Numbered from the stretch's first letter, positions 30,073-39,631 are shown. The stretch is 64,000 nt of DNA from Acinetobacter sp. NCu2D-2 (GCF_001647675.1 NZ_CP015594.1:1116001-1180000), one strand, 5' to 3'. Numbers and translations: made by a program. Notes: generated from the letters alone by a model not told the origin.

Positions 30073-30457
30073 TTAACCTTGTTGGTTTTCAATGTATTTT
30101 TTAATAATATCCAAAGGTGCGCCACCACAAGACCCTGCAAAATATGAGCGTGACCACAAAACAGGTTTTGCATAACTACCACGTAAATCCAAAAACTCAT
30201 TTCTCATTCTTCTGCTTGTTACTGATTTTAAGTTATTTACCAATTTACTGAGTTGAACTGTCGGTGGGTACTGAATAAGCATATGAACATGGTCAGCTTC
30301 ACCATTACACTCCTTTAATTCCGCATCAAACTCTTTGCAGATTTCAGATGCACACTCAATAAAATACTTATAGAATTTTCTTTCTGTACTTAGTAATAAA
30401 CACTAAATGTACATGCAAATTAAAGGCTGAATGTCGGTTTTTATATATTTCTGTCAT
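30073..30457 (-). pseudogene. tnpA: IS200-type Y1 transposase TnpA, frameshifted
   Basis: The N-terminus (MTEIYKNRHSAFNLHVHLVF, from the ATG at 30457) runs into a stop right after KYRKKIL. In another frame the protein continues from FYKYFIECASEICKEFD through the HUH motif (DHVHML), the YPPTVQLSKLVN stretch, SYFAGSCGGAP and the catalytic Tyr in IIKKYIENQ, ending at 30073. About five residues seem missing at the junction, so a small deletion with loss of frame is likely. The element therefore cannot move by its own TnpA unless helped in trans. Confidence 0.85.
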
Positions 30458-30515
30458 TGGTGAATGGCTTAATTAGTGGTAGTATTTATACATATTAATA
30501 CATACACACTCATTT

Positions 30516-31820
30516 ATGAAAATCAACAAAGCGTACAAATTTAGGCTTGAGCCTAATGCAGAACAGGAGCTTGTTTTAAACAAGTTGCTTGGTTCTGCAC
30601 GTTTTGTTTGGAATCAGATATTGGCTACATCATTCGAGATGCTTGCTAATAATGAGCGAATTAACAAAGTTAATTTAGTTAATAAAATCCCTGAATTACG
30701 CAAAAAGCCTGAGTGTGCTTTTTTAGAAAACAGTTCAAATGGTGTCTCACTTCAACAAAAAGTTCGTGATCTTGGTGATGCTTGGGGTAAATTCTTCGAT
30801 AAAAAAGAACAAGCCAAGCTAAAGCAAAAACCATTCAAAGCTAAGAAGCCAAAATTTTTTAAATTACCCGATGGTAATGAAATTCAACTTAGACCACTCA
30901 TGCCACGATTCAAGAAAAAATCAGATGGTTATGATTCAATTCGTATTGTTCAATTTAATAGGTATTGTTGGGTTAAAGGCAACCAAGTTAAATTGCCTAG
31001 TGATATTGGCGTTGTAAAATTTAGAAAATCACAAGATATTTTAGGCGAGATTAAGAACGTCACAATCTCAAAGCATGTTGGCAAGTGGTATATCTCTTTT
31101 GGTGTTGAAAACACAATTGAAACACCAATTCACCCATCTAAATCAGCTATTGGTGTTGATCTTGGCATCAAGAAATTGGTCACAACCTCTAATGGTCAGG
31201 TATTCAACCCGATCAATAGTTTTAAAGCCAATCAAGTGAAATTAGCTAGACTTCAACGCAAGTTGAAAAAGAAAATCAAGTTCAGTGAAAATTGGAAAAA
31301 ACTTAATTTAAAAGTTAACAAACTACATCATCATATTGCCAATATTCGGCATGACTACTTGCACAAAGTCACTACAACTCTCAGCAAAAACCACGCAATG
31401 ATCGTAGTTGAGGACTTAAAAGTAGCTAATATGTCGAAGTCTGCAAAAGGCTCAATTGAGAAAAAAGGAAAGAATGTTAAAGCCAAATCAGGCTTAAACA
31501 AATCAATCCTAGATCAAGGGTGGTCAATGCTTGTTGATATGTTGGAGTATAAGCAACAATGGCGAGGTGGCTTACTTGTTAAAGTTGACCCTAAATATAC
31601 AAGTCAGACTTGTAGTTCATGTGGTCATGTTGCAAAAGAAAATAGGCTCACTCAGGCAAACTTTAACTGTATTGAGTGTGGTTTTAGCGAGAATGCGGAT
31701 ATAAATGCTTCTCGCAATATTTTGGCGGTGGGACACACCGTTTTGTCTGTGGAGGGTGGATGCGGTAAAGGTCGCCTTGTGAAGCAGAAAGCAAGCGAAA
31801 TCCGTGAGGGAGTCGCCTAA
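30516..31820 (+). CDS. tnpB: RNA-guided endonuclease TnpB
   Basis: TnpB proteins, relatives and likely ancestors of Cas12, cut DNA guided by an RNA made from the transposon's right end. The 434-residue protein is complete: helix-rich N-terminal part with KAYKFRLEP, split RuvC domain with the catalytic residues in GVDLGIKK (Asp), VVEDLK (Glu) and NADINASRN (Asp), and a zinc-binding insertion with CSSCGH and CIECGF. All catalytic positions are present, so it may be active. It is divergent from the broken tnpA. Confidence 0.95.
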   Translation: MKINKAYKFRLEPNAEQELVLNKLLGSARFVWNQILATSFEMLANNERINKVNLVNKIPELRKKPECAFLENSSNGVSLQQKVRDLGDAWGKFFDKKEQAKLKQKPFKAKKPKFFKLPDGNEIQLRPLMPRFKKKSDGYDSIRIVQFNRYCWVKGNQVKLPSDIGVVKFRKSQDILGEIKNVTISKHVGKWYISFGVENTIETPIHPSKSAIGVDLGIKKLVTTSNGQVFNPINSFKANQVKLARLQRKLKKKIKFSENWKKLNLKVNKLHHHIANIRHDYLHKVTTTLSKNHAMIVVEDLKVANMSKSAKGSIEKKGKNVKAKSGLNKSILDQGWSMLVDMLEYKQQWRGGLLVKVDPKYTSQTCSSCGHVAKENRLTQANFNCIECGFSENADINASRNILAVGHTVLSVEGGCGKGRLVKQKASEIREGVA

Positions 31821-31872
31821 GAGCTTTTGCTTTTAGAATCCTCCACTTGAGCTAGTCGAAAGTGGTGGGAGT
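31700..31872 (+). ncRNA. Possible TnpB guide RNA (reRNA/omega RNA) scaffold
   Basis: In characterised elements the guide RNA covers the 3' end of tnpB and the right end, and the guide itself is the host DNA just beyond the element. Here that stretch runs from the tnpB tail through the right-end hairpin; the bases after about 31872 (start of the response regulator 3' part) would be the guide. No direct evidence of transcription is visible; position is by analogy. Confidence 0.35.
31843..31865. repeat. Right-end hairpin of the IS200/IS605-type element
   Basis: CCACTT pairs with AAGTGG around a loop. It lies just upstream of the junction with the resumed response regulator frame. Confidence 0.6.
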
Positions 31873-32265
31873 GTGTCAATTAAAGCGATTAAAGCGGGTG
31901 CAACAGGTTATGTACTGAAAGAACGAGACGATACAGAAGTCAGTCTTGCAATTCGTAGTATATTACGCGGTGGTGCACCGATTGATCCTTTTATTGCGCA
32001 AGAAATTTTAAAGCAAATCTCACAAACACCGGAACAACCAGCGCAAGAAAGTTCAAATCAAAATAGCGAGCACGAAACACTAACCAATCGTGAAAAAGAG
32101 ATTCTCACTTTAGTCTCGCAAGGTTTGAGCAATCGTGAAATCGCAGATCAATTATTTTTATCGCGTTATACCGTTGAAAGTCATATTAAACATATCTATC
32201 GAAAATTGGCTGTGACTAAGCGTACAAAAGCGGTCAGTGCAGCTCGTTCTTTAGGAATTCTATAG
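31873..32265 (+). pseudogene. Response regulator, NarL/LuxR type: 3' part after the transposon
   Basis: The frame resumes with KAIKAGATGYVLKERDD, the end of a receiver domain, and then a linker and a LuxR-type helix-turn-helix (LTNREKEILTLVSQGLSNRE, FLSRYTVESHIKHIYRKL). It has its own potential GTG start at 31873, so a free DNA-binding domain of 130 residues might still be made if transcribed. The stop overlaps the kinase start by one base (TAGTG), showing the original operon arrangement. Confidence 0.9.
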
Positions 32266-34156
32266 TGGTTACAGCGACATGGATGTTGCGTGTATTAGTA
32301 GGCTTTTTGATAAGTCTTTGTACTACTTCACTTTATGCGCTTGAGCGTTATGATATAAATGAACTTTGCCATGTCAATGTCAGCGAAGTTTCTAAGGTTA
32401 AAACACCGAGTATTGAGCATATTCCTGCACAGGGCTGGATAAAAAAGACTTTGCCTGACAATTGGCAAGTCAGTACATGGAAAGATTACAACGGCGCAGC
32501 ATGGTATAAAATCCAGTGGTCATTGCAGTGTAAAGAAAATGCGCGTCTTGCAGAGCCTATTGCACTCTCCATTGACTATATTAATAGTGCGGGCGCGGCA
32601 TATTTAAATAATGACTTACTATGGTCTGACCGCAATTTAGAAGAACCCTTGTCCAAAAGCTGGAATGTGCCACGTTATTGGATACTCCCCATTTCAAGTT
32701 TAAAGCCCGATCAGAATGAAGTCTTGGTCTATGTGAATGGCTATGGCTTTCAGAAAGCGGGACTTGGAAAAATCGAATTTAATAACTTGATGGTGAATAA
32801 CGACAAGCATCTTGGGAAAGTCTGGGATCGTCGTACTTTATTTCAAATTAATATGATCTTATCGGGGACGATAGGTCTGATTTGTTTCATTATTTGGTTA
32901 TTTAAGCGCAGTGAAACAACCTTTGCATGGATGGCTGTAGCGACGTTATTTTGGATTTTGTTTATTAGTAACATATTGACCACTGAGAATTTTCCATTTC
33001 CATCGTCTATATGGACAAGTAAAGTTAACGGTATTTTCTTTATTGCGTATATTCAATGTTTTTGTATTTATTTACTCAGATTTCTGAATAAAAAACACAT
33101 CAAAACCGAACGCGTGTTTTGGGCAATATTGGTTTTATTTAGTTTGGTTTTGACAATGAGTTCGATTGAAATCATTGCTGAAACGCTTGCACTAAGTTTT
33201 ATCTTTTATATTTTGCTATTAATCGCCATGATTGGCTATGTCTGTGTTCAAGCCCTTAAAAAACGTGATGGCGAAATTATTTTTTTAGCCATGTGTTTGC
33301 TTAGTATTTTGTTTTTTGTGGGTTTGGATATTTATCGTTATAGCAAAGTTGCTGCCGAGGAATTTTCTCCACTTGCGCCCTATACATCGCCTATTATTAC
33401 GATTTTCATTGTGCTTATACTTGGGCTACGTTTGAATAAAATGTAAAACGTATTGAAAGATTTAATGTGTTTTTAGAAGAGAAAGTTGAGCAGGTCAGTC
33501 ATGATCTTAAGCAAAGCTTAAATGAAAAACACAGTTTAGAACTGGATAATGTGCGTTTACAGGAACGAATTCATTTGTCGCATGAACTGCACGATAGTTT
33601 AGGTGCATCTATTGTTCGTTCTATGATTTTAGTCGATCAAAGTTCACAAAATATTCCTAATAAACACTTTTTGTCGATGCTGAAACTGCTGCGAGACGAC
33701 TTAAGGCAAATTATTGACAGTGGTGCTTCAGCCAATAGTAAAGTCCCTGAAACGCCGATTTATTGGATAGCACCTGTTCGATATCGATTTACCCAGTTAC
33801 TCGAAGAAATGGAGATTGCCGTAAAATGGAATATACCGTGCGAGTGGCAGAAAAAACCGACGGCCATGCAATGTTTAACCTTAATTCGTGCCATTGAAGA
33901 AAGCTTAACCAATGTCATTAAGCATAGTCAGGCAAGCAGGGTTGAAGTCAGTATGCAGTATGTGTCTGACCAGCATTTAAGTATTTCGATTCAAGATAAT
34001 GGCGTGGGGTTTGATACAGATAGTGTGCAGCAAAATGGGCTAAGTGTCGGAATGCGAAGTATGCATCTTCGATTAGAAAAACTAGGCGGGACGTTGAGTA
34101 TTCGTTCTCATAAAGGTTGTACACTCGTCCAAGCAACAATTGAACTCATTGAATAA
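32265..34156 (+). pseudogene. Membrane histidine kinase of the NarL-type system, split by a one-base deletion
   Basis: Part one (32265-33446, 393 residues from GTG or from ATG at 32280) has a signal peptide, a periplasmic beta-rich domain (about 30-190) and about seven membrane helices, the layout of 7TMR-DISM sensors. Part two carries a coiled-coil linker, the HisKA_3 H-box (LSHELHDSLG), and an ATPase domain (EESLTNVIKHSQ, DNGVGFD, GMRSM). The first frame stops at LNKM. Adding one A to the AAAA at 33438-33441 would read LNKNVKRIERFNVFLEEK and join both parts. It pairs with the response regulator just upstream. Confidence 0.9.
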
Positions 34157-34183
34157 AAAAAGAGGATCTTTTGATCCTCTTTT
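34157..34183. terminator. Bidirectional terminator between the kinase and roxA
   Basis: AAAAGAGGATC and GATCCTCTTTT pair around a short T loop, with A and T runs outside; it serves both convergent genes. Confidence 0.9.
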
Positions 34184-34191
34184 GAATACTT

Positions 34192-35361
34192 TTATTCTTC
34201 TTCCGCAGGTGGAACAAGCATGACAACCGAGTCGTTGAGTAAAGCGGCTAAATCTTCAAGAATGTCTTCTTCTGCAAGACTTTCATCAAATGCGATTTCT
34301 TCGCCGTCTGCAATCTGTTTCAGCTTGTCGGTAAAGATCTCTGAAATACAAATGCCTTCACCATTTGCCCAGAACATCACATCGCCGTCTTCTTCGGTAT
34401 AAAGCAAGCGTGAAGCTGGCTCAAGCATGATGCTATAGCCTTGATCGATCACATCAAGTAAATCACCTGATGCAATTTCTTCAGCTTCTGGGATATTTTC
34501 AGGATATTTAGGTTCTGACATTAAGCTCATAATTGCATCTTCAAGCACATTTGAATTATGCAATTGCTCAAGTAACTTTTCTTTTAAAAACTCTAGTTCG
34601 TTACCAGTCACTTGACCTGCTTTGCTTACTTGATCACGAATGATATCGGTCAGAGGATTACGTAGGTTTTCATTTTCAGAAAATTTATCACCCACACGGT
34701 CCATCATGTCGCTGACATTTGGCATGCGGAAGCCAAATGAGAAAGTCAGACAATCATCTTCCGCTACGCCATAATGTGAAAGGCCAGGCGGTACATAGAG
34801 TAAGTCACCAGGTGCAAGAATTTCATCAAAATTTACATCCATCTCAGGAAGTAATTTCAATGGCTGACCAGGAACAAATGCAGTATCGGCATCACACATT
34901 TGACCTAATTGCCAACGACGATGACCATAACCTTGCACAAGGAACACATCGTAAAAATCGAAATGTTGACCAACTGAACCGCCTTTAGGGGCATAAGACA
35001 CCATAATGTCATCACGACGCCACTGTGGAATAAACGGGAATTTCTTCCACATTGCTGCCAAGTCAAATGAATAGTGATCAATGGCTTGAACCAAAAGCGT
35101 CCAAAGTTTTGGCATTTTTTGAAAATCAGCTTTGATTAAAGGCGATGATTTCACTGACCATTGATTTGGATCGCGATCTTTTTGTTTGATAAGACGTGCA
35201 GTGACATTTTCATCTAAGGCAAGTTCAAGCACGTCATTCGGTTCAAGAATGTTGGCAATTTCAGGAATGGCGTTACGAACTAAAAGGGGTTTCTTTTGCC
35301 AATATTCGGCAAGGAATTGTTCAGCGGTGATTCCGCCAAGAACATCTAAAGCTTGGGACAT
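34192..35361 (-). CDS. roxA: Ribosomal protein uL16 arginine 3-hydroxylase RoxA (YcfD)
   Basis: RoxA is an iron(II)/2-oxoglutarate oxygenase of the JmjC type that hydroxylates an Arg of ribosomal protein L16. The 389-residue protein has the iron-binding HxD in GQHFDFYDVF and the distal His in GLSHYGVAEDDC, within the cupin barrel (about 90-210), followed by a winged helix dimer region and an acidic C-terminus. It is a single-gene unit with AAGGAC upstream of ATG. The family match is strong. Confidence 0.93.
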   Translation of the reverse strand: MSQALDVLGGITAEQFLAEYWQKKPLLVRNAIPEIANILEPNDVLELALDENVTARLIKQKDRDPNQWSVKSSPLIKADFQKMPKLWTLLVQAIDHYSFDLAAMWKKFPFIPQWRRDDIMVSYAPKGGSVGQHFDFYDVFLVQGYGHRRWQLGQMCDADTAFVPGQPLKLLPEMDVNFDEILAPGDLLYVPPGLSHYGVAEDDCLTFSFGFRMPNVSDMMDRVGDKFSENENLRNPLTDIIRDQVSKAGQVTGNELEFLKEKLLEQLHNSNVLEDAIMSLMSEPKYPENIPEAEEIASGDLLDVIDQGYSIMLEPASRLLYTEEDGDVMFWANGEGICISEIFTDKLKQIADGEEIAFDESLAEEDILEDLAALLNDSVVMLVPPAEEE

Positions 35362-35449
35362 GATAAGGACTACAATTAAATTTGGCTTATTGTCCCTTGA
35401 ACGATATCAACTGTGCAAGGGACATTACTTTAAATGCTGATTTTTATAG

Positions 35450-35718
35450 TGGATGAATTACGCGAAGGCATATGTTGAACAAGTCGTGATGGTCGCTTTA
35501 AAAACAAAAATTGCTATTCTGACGAAAGATAATTTTGGTTAGCTAGTACCGTTGTTCAGTAATGCCGTTCGCCTAAATGATAATAATCTAAAGAAATTAG
35601 AACACTTAGGAAAAGTAAAACACGTTATCCGTCTAGGAGATTTTCATGGATTAGATGATCAATTTTATATTGATACATATAATGCTGAGTTTTGGAGTCA
35701 GTCAAAACATGATAATTA
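35450..35718 (+). pseudogene. MBL-fold-like protein: 5' remnant, cut by an IS982-family element
   Basis: The frame LFSNAVRLNDNNLKKLEHLG then VIRLGDFHGLDDQFYIDTY resembles metallo-beta-lactamase-fold proteins of the DUF4336-like type, although the usual His cluster is not obvious. Upstream, the same frame holds a TAG at 35541-35543 region (after TKDNFG) and no credible N-terminus, so this end was decayed too. It runs into the IS at 35719 and continues at 36690. Confidence 0.7.
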
Positions 35719-36689
35719 ACCCGAATCGCGGATAAAAATTGACTTGAAAAATAAGAGGTAGAGCCATCAGTTGAGTTACCACACCAAACTCACAACTCTA
35801 GTCCCGATGTTTAATAGTACCGAATTATTTTGCTTAATTGATGATTTCTTTCTTAAATTTGAAGCAACTTATTGGGAGTTTCTCAAACAAAACCGTGGTT
35901 CCTTAAGAATCAGAACTGCTCAACTTACAATTTCAGAAATCTGCTTTATTGCCATTTGGTACAAATGCTCTCATTTCAATAATTTCAAAGCCTTTTTCAG
36001 CTGGTTAAAAGAAGATAAAAGCCATTTATTTAAGTACTTGCCTTGCTATCAAAGGATGATTCATCTGATCAATATGCATGAATTAGCTCTACACGCTTTA
36101 CATGTGGCACTGATGAAAAGCCAAGGTACACAATATTTATGGATTGATTCAACAACTCTGCCAGTTTGTAAAAATCAACGTATTCAGCGTCATAAATCAT
36201 TAATCCAAATTGCATCACGTGGTAGAAGCTCAATGGGCTGGTTTTATGGCTGTAAATTACATATTGCAATGAATCAATTTGGTGAAATTGCCTGTTCTGC
36301 TTTATCGAATGGACATGTTGCTGACATAAAAATGGTTGAGCAATTGGTTGCTGGTATAGAAGCAAAACTTTACGGGGATCGGGGCTACATCAGCCAAGAA
36401 TTAAAAATTAGATTGAAAGATCAAGGTATTGATTTAATTACTTATCATCGGAAGAATATGCAGGCTATTCAACTCTGTGCATCAGATGAATATCACCTAA
36501 GACAACGCAATAAAATAGAAACATTATTCAGCTTATTGAAGGGGCAATACAATTTAGTGACGAGTAAAGCACGTAGTCTTCATGGATTTCTGAGTGGAAT
36601 TTACGCCTCACTATGTGCATATCAATTAACCCATCGAAATAAGCCAACAATTCAAATTAAGGAATCATCGGCTTAAGCAGGATTCGGGT
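35719..36689 (+). mobile_element. IS982-family insertion sequence, complete
   Basis: The 971-base element is bounded by inverted repeats ACCCGAATC (35719-35727) and GATTCGGGT (36681-36689), the ACCC-type ends of the IS982 family, and encodes one full transposase. The 6-bp duplication and intact gene show a recent insertion. Confidence 0.93.
35771..36676 (+). CDS. IS982-family transposase
   Basis: The 301-residue DDE transposase is complete. The first catalytic Asp is in YLWIDSTTLPVCK, the second in KLYGDRGYIS, and the Glu in NKIETLFSLLKGQY near residue 258. The N-terminal part is helical and DNA-binding. It fills almost the entire element. Similar IS982 members are common in Acinetobacter; the exact name needs a database match. 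Confidence 0.93.
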   Translation: MSYHTKLTTLVPMFNSTELFCLIDDFFLKFEATYWEFLKQNRGSLRIRTAQLTISEICFIAIWYKCSHFNNFKAFFSWLKEDKSHLFKYLPCYQRMIHLINMHELALHALHVALMKSQGTQYLWIDSTTLPVCKNQRIQRHKSLIQIASRGRSSMGWFYGCKLHIAMNQFGEIACSALSNGHVADIKMVEQLVAGIEAKLYGDRGYISQELKIRLKDQGIDLITYHRKNMQAIQLCASDEYHLRQRNKIETLFSLLKGQYNLVTSKARSLHGFLSGIYASLCAYQLTHRNKPTIQIKESSA

Positions 36690-37095
36690 TAATTATCCAA
36701 ATTTATTACCAAAAAAACTCATTGAGCAACATGTAGTACCTCCTATTAAAGATAGTAAATTCTTTATTTTTACTTGTGCAAAATTTCCAGAGTCAGCGCT
36801 GTTATTAGAAGAATACAAATTATTAATTACAGCAGATAGTATTCAATATTGGGACGATTGGAAGTATATAAGCTTCTTGAGTAAAATTATTTTATTTTTA
36901 ATGGGTTTCCGTCTTGGATTATTTATTGGCGGAGCTTGGTTGAAAAGAGTTTCTTCACAACAGAAAAGTCTTAAAGCTAATTTTGATCAATTATTAGAAT
37001 TGGAATTTACAAGTTTAGTCGCTGCGCATGGGAGTTTATGCAAGGATAATGCAAAATCTAAACTCAAGGATATTGTGTCCAAAACTTTTGAATAG
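36690..37095 (+). pseudogene. MBL-fold-like protein: 3' remnant after the IS982-family element
   Basis: The frame resumes with NYPNLLPKKLIEQHVV, then FIFTCAKFPESALLLEEYKLLITADSIQYW, and ends with a TSLVAAHGSLCKDNAKSKL segment and a stop at 37095. Together with the 5' remnant it makes one protein of about 210 residues or more. Internal ATG starts (36877) would give only a C-terminal piece. Confidence 0.75.
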
Positions 37096-37260
37096 ATTTA
37101 TGTCATACATCATAAAATTTTTGAAATTCCATTATCTTGTTGTTATACACATAATTTGAGACTCGTTATTATTTTATAATTGTTTGTCACAATGGATTTC
37201 AATCAATTATATTGACTGAATTAAGAGCGGACTGTTTTGTTAAACTAACAGATTGCAATC

Positions 37261-37292
37261 AAAAAAACCGAGTCATGTAACTCGGTTTTTTT
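37261..37292. terminator. Terminator of the maf operon (bidirectional)
   Basis: AACCGAGT and ACTCGGTT pair around CATGTA, with A and T runs. It follows maf on the minus strand. Confidence 0.9.
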
Positions 37293-37308
37293 ATGAGCAA
37301 GCAAAGAA

Positions 37309-37899
37309 TCAAGGTACTAAAATTTTCAATTCACGTAAAATTTTACAGAGTTGAATCATTGGCATACCCATCAATGTCGTCTGGTCTTGACCAATCATTT
37401 CTTCAAACAAGCTAATGCCAAGGCTTTCACATTTAAAGCTGCCTGCACAATAAAGCGGTTGTTCAATTTCAACATAACGCTCAATTTCTGCTTGGGAAAG
37501 TTTACGGAATTTCACTTTATAGTGTTCGACCAAGGTGCATTCAAAACCTGAAGATTGTTGTTGAACACTGAGTGCAGTACTGAAATACACAATTTTGTCA
37601 GAGTTAGCTTGTAGCTGACGAATGGCTTTTTCAGTGCTTAAAGGTTTACCAATAAAAATATCGGGTGCACCTTCACGCCAAGCTACTTGATCTGAACCAA
37701 TCACAATGGCATCAGGATTTGCTGTTGCAACATGCTGCGCCTTTTCAAATGCTAAGCGTTTCGCTAAATCATCCGCATGGTTTTCACCACGTGGAGACTC
37801 ATCAATATCTGGGACAACGATAGAATAGTCTAAACGTAGACGATCCATCAGTTCTTTACGTGTTTGGCTCGATGAAGCCAAAATAATTTTTGCGTTCAT
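37309..37899 (-). CDS. Maf family nucleotide pyrophosphatase, YceF (m7GTP) type
   Basis: Maf proteins hydrolyse noncanonical or modified nucleoside triphosphates; the YceF branch prefers m7GTP. The start MNAKIILASSS at 37899 gives 196 residues. The SSSQTRKELMDRL motif at the N-terminus, GSDQVAW, and the C-terminal LMGMPMIQLCKIL are family features. Its ATG overlaps the stop of the DUF2237 gene (TAATG), so the two are translationally coupled. The m7GTP preference is inferred from branch resemblance. Confidence 0.9.
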   Translation of the reverse strand: MNAKIILASSSQTRKELMDRLRLDYSIVVPDIDESPRGENHADDLAKRLAFEKAQHVATANPDAIVIGSDQVAWREGAPDIFIGKPLSTEKAIRQLQANSDKIVYFSTALSVQQQSSGFECTLVEHYKVKFRKLSQAEIERYVEIEQPLYCAGSFKCESLGISLFEEMIGQDQTTLMGMPMIQLCKILRELKILVP

Positions 37900-38282
37900 T
37901 AGACCGCATATTCCTTTAATACTTGCATAGGGACATAAGCTAAAACAGCTTTGTGACACGCTTGAAGTTTGATCGGGGGAGCGAAACCAGCTTCATAAGC
38001 TTCAACCCAACGAGTTACGCAAATACACCAGAAATCACCAGGTTGTAATCCGACAAAACCAACTTCAGGAACTGGTGTGATCAGATCATTACCAACTTTT
38101 TGTGAAAAGTTTAAAAATTCTGAAGTCATTTGGGCACAAACCGTATGTTGACCTAAATCTGTGGTCGCCGTATGACAAAACCCATTGCGGAAATATCCAG
38201 TGATTGGGTCAAAACAACAGCTGGCTAAAGGCTCGTCTAAAACATTTAAACGATTAAGATTTGGGTCTGGATGTATCGACAT
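37899..38282 (-). CDS. DUF2237 family protein
   Basis: The 127-residue cytoplasmic protein matches the DUF2237 family: N-x-L-x-x-PL-SCC near the start (LNVLDEPLASCCFDP), GYFRNGFC, HTVCAQMT, and the PGDFWCICVTRWVEA stretch. Several Cys are conserved, but no activity is known for the family. It is the upstream gene of the maf pair and is coupled to it by a TAATG overlap. Confidence 0.88.
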   Translation of the reverse strand: MSIHPDPNLNRLNVLDEPLASCCFDPITGYFRNGFCHTATTDLGQHTVCAQMTSEFLNFSQKVGNDLITPVPEVGFVGLQPGDFWCICVTRWVEAYEAGFAPPIKLQACHKAVLAYVPMQVLKEYAV

Positions 38283-38421
38283 AAGTGCTGAATCTTAATG
38301 AGGCTTTTAACTATCATAACAAAACTTTAGCAATCGTCAGCTTTTCTGCAAAAGAAGCTAACCTTTTTTTGCATAATCATTTAAAATCGCCTCGTTTTGA
38401 TATCTATAAAGTGAGCTCTAC

Positions 38422-39609
38422 ATGAACTTTCAGCGTATGACTGACCTAGATTTGGCAGGTAAACGTGTTCTTATTCGTGAAGATTTAAACGTTCCTGTTA
38501 AAAATGGTGTGATTACAAGTGATGCACGTTTACGTGCAGCTTTGCCAACAATTAAAGCTGCGGTTGCAAAAGGCGCTGCGGTAATGGTTTATTCTCACCT
38601 TGGTCGTCCAGTTGAAGGTGAGCCGAAAGCTGAACAATCTCTTGCACCTGTTGCTGCTTACTTAACTGAAGCTTTGGGTCAAGAAGTTAAATTATTCACT
38701 GACTATTTAGATGGTGTTGAAGTTGCACCAGGTCAAGTGGTTCTTCTTGAAAACTGCCGTTTTAACGTGGGTGAAAAGAAAAACAACCCTGAACTTGCAG
38801 CAAAATATGCAGCACTTTGCGATGTATTCGTCATGGATGCATTTGGTACTGCGCACCGTGCAGAAGCGTCAACTGAAGGCGTGGCACGTCTTGCTAAAGT
38901 TGCAGCAGCAGGTCCTTTACTTGCAGCAGAGCTTGATGCGCTTGGTCGTGCATTGAAAACACCTGAAAAACCAATGGTTGCAATTGTCGCAGGTTCTAAA
39001 GTATCAACTAAACTTGATGTTTTAACTTCACTTTCTGATATCTGTGATCAATTGATCGTGGGTGGTGGTATCGCGAATACATTCTTGGCTGCTGCTGGCT
39101 ACAACGTAGGTAAATCATTGTGTGAAAATGATTTGATCGACACTGCGAAAGCGATTGCTGCAAAAGTATCTGTTCCACTTCCAACAGATGTTGTGGTTGC
39201 AGATGCATCTGAAATCAACTTCGACGATTTCTTAGGTTCATTGGCTGCTGCAAAAGCAGTTGTGAAAAAAGTGGAAGATGTTGCTGACAACGATATGATT
39301 TTGGATGTTGGTCCAGAAACAGCGAAAGCATTTGCTGAAATCTTGAAAACTTCAAAAACAATTCTTTGGAATGGTCCAGTAGGCGTGTTTGAAGTGGATC
39401 AATTCGGTGAAGGTACTAAGGCATTATCTTTAGCGATTGCTGAATCAGCAGGTTTCTCTATCGCAGGTGGTGGTGATACTTTAGCTGCAATCGACAAATA
39501 CAACGTGGCTGACAAAATTGGCTATATCTCAACTGGTGGTGGTGCATTCCTTGAATTTGTTGAAGGTAAAACACTTCCTGCGGTTGCTGTACTTTTAGAA
39601 CGTGCTTAA
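38422..39609 (+). CDS. pgk: Phosphoglycerate kinase
   Basis: Pgk interconverts 1,3-bisphosphoglycerate and 3-phosphoglycerate with ADP/ATP. The 395-residue protein shows [15 protein letters not shown] (substrate-binding Asp/Asn), SHLGRP, the hinge, and the C-terminal nucleotide loop [12 protein letters not shown]. Codon use is that of a highly expressed gene. It ends at a strong terminator and lies about 550 bases upstream of fba; Acinetobacter uses these enzymes mainly for gluconeogenesis. Confidence 0.98.
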   Translation: MNFQRMTDLDLAGKRVLIREDLNVPVKNGVITSDARLRAALPTIKAAVAKGAAVMVYSHLGRPVEGEPKAEQSLAPVAAYLTEALGQEVKLFTDYLDGVEVAPGQVVLLENCRFNVGEKKNNPELAAKYAALCDVFVMDAFGTAHRAEASTEGVARLAKVAAAGPLLAAELDALGRALKTPEKPMVAIVAGSKVSTKLDVLTSLSDICDQLIVGGGIANTFLAAAGYNVGKSLCENDLIDTAKAIAAKVSVPLPTDVVVADASEINFDDFLGSLAAAKAVVKKVEDVADNDMILDVGPETAKAFAEILKTSKTILWNGPVGVFEVDQFGEGTKALSLAIAESAGFSIAGGGDTLAAIDKYNVADKIGYISTGGGAFLEFVEGKTLPAVAVLLERA

Positions 39610-39631
39610 TAATCGCATTGTTGTATGAGTG

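Larger units (their letters stand above)
30013..31875 (+). mobile_element. IS200/IS605-type transposon with tnpB and a broken tnpA
   Basis: The element lies inside the response regulator gene. It has a left-end hairpin (30033-30056, CTCCACCC/GGGTGGAG) and a right-end hairpin (31843-31865, CCACTT/AAGTGG), no terminal inverted repeats and no clear target duplication, as expected for Y1-transposase elements. tnpA (minus strand) and tnpB (plus strand) are divergent, with 58 bases between starts. The exact cleavage sites are not resolved; boundaries are good to about 10 bases on each side. Confidence 0.85.
35713..36695. repeat. Target site duplication TAATTA flanking the IS982-family element
   Basis: TAATTA occurs at 35713-35718 and again at 36690-36695, immediately outside the two inverted repeats. 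Deleting the element and one copy restores the reading frame across the break. Confidence 0.9.

Noticed and set aside
33440..33470. Programmed frameshift in the kinase
   Set aside because: No slippery heptamer with a downstream pseudoknot was seen; a simple one-base loss explains it.
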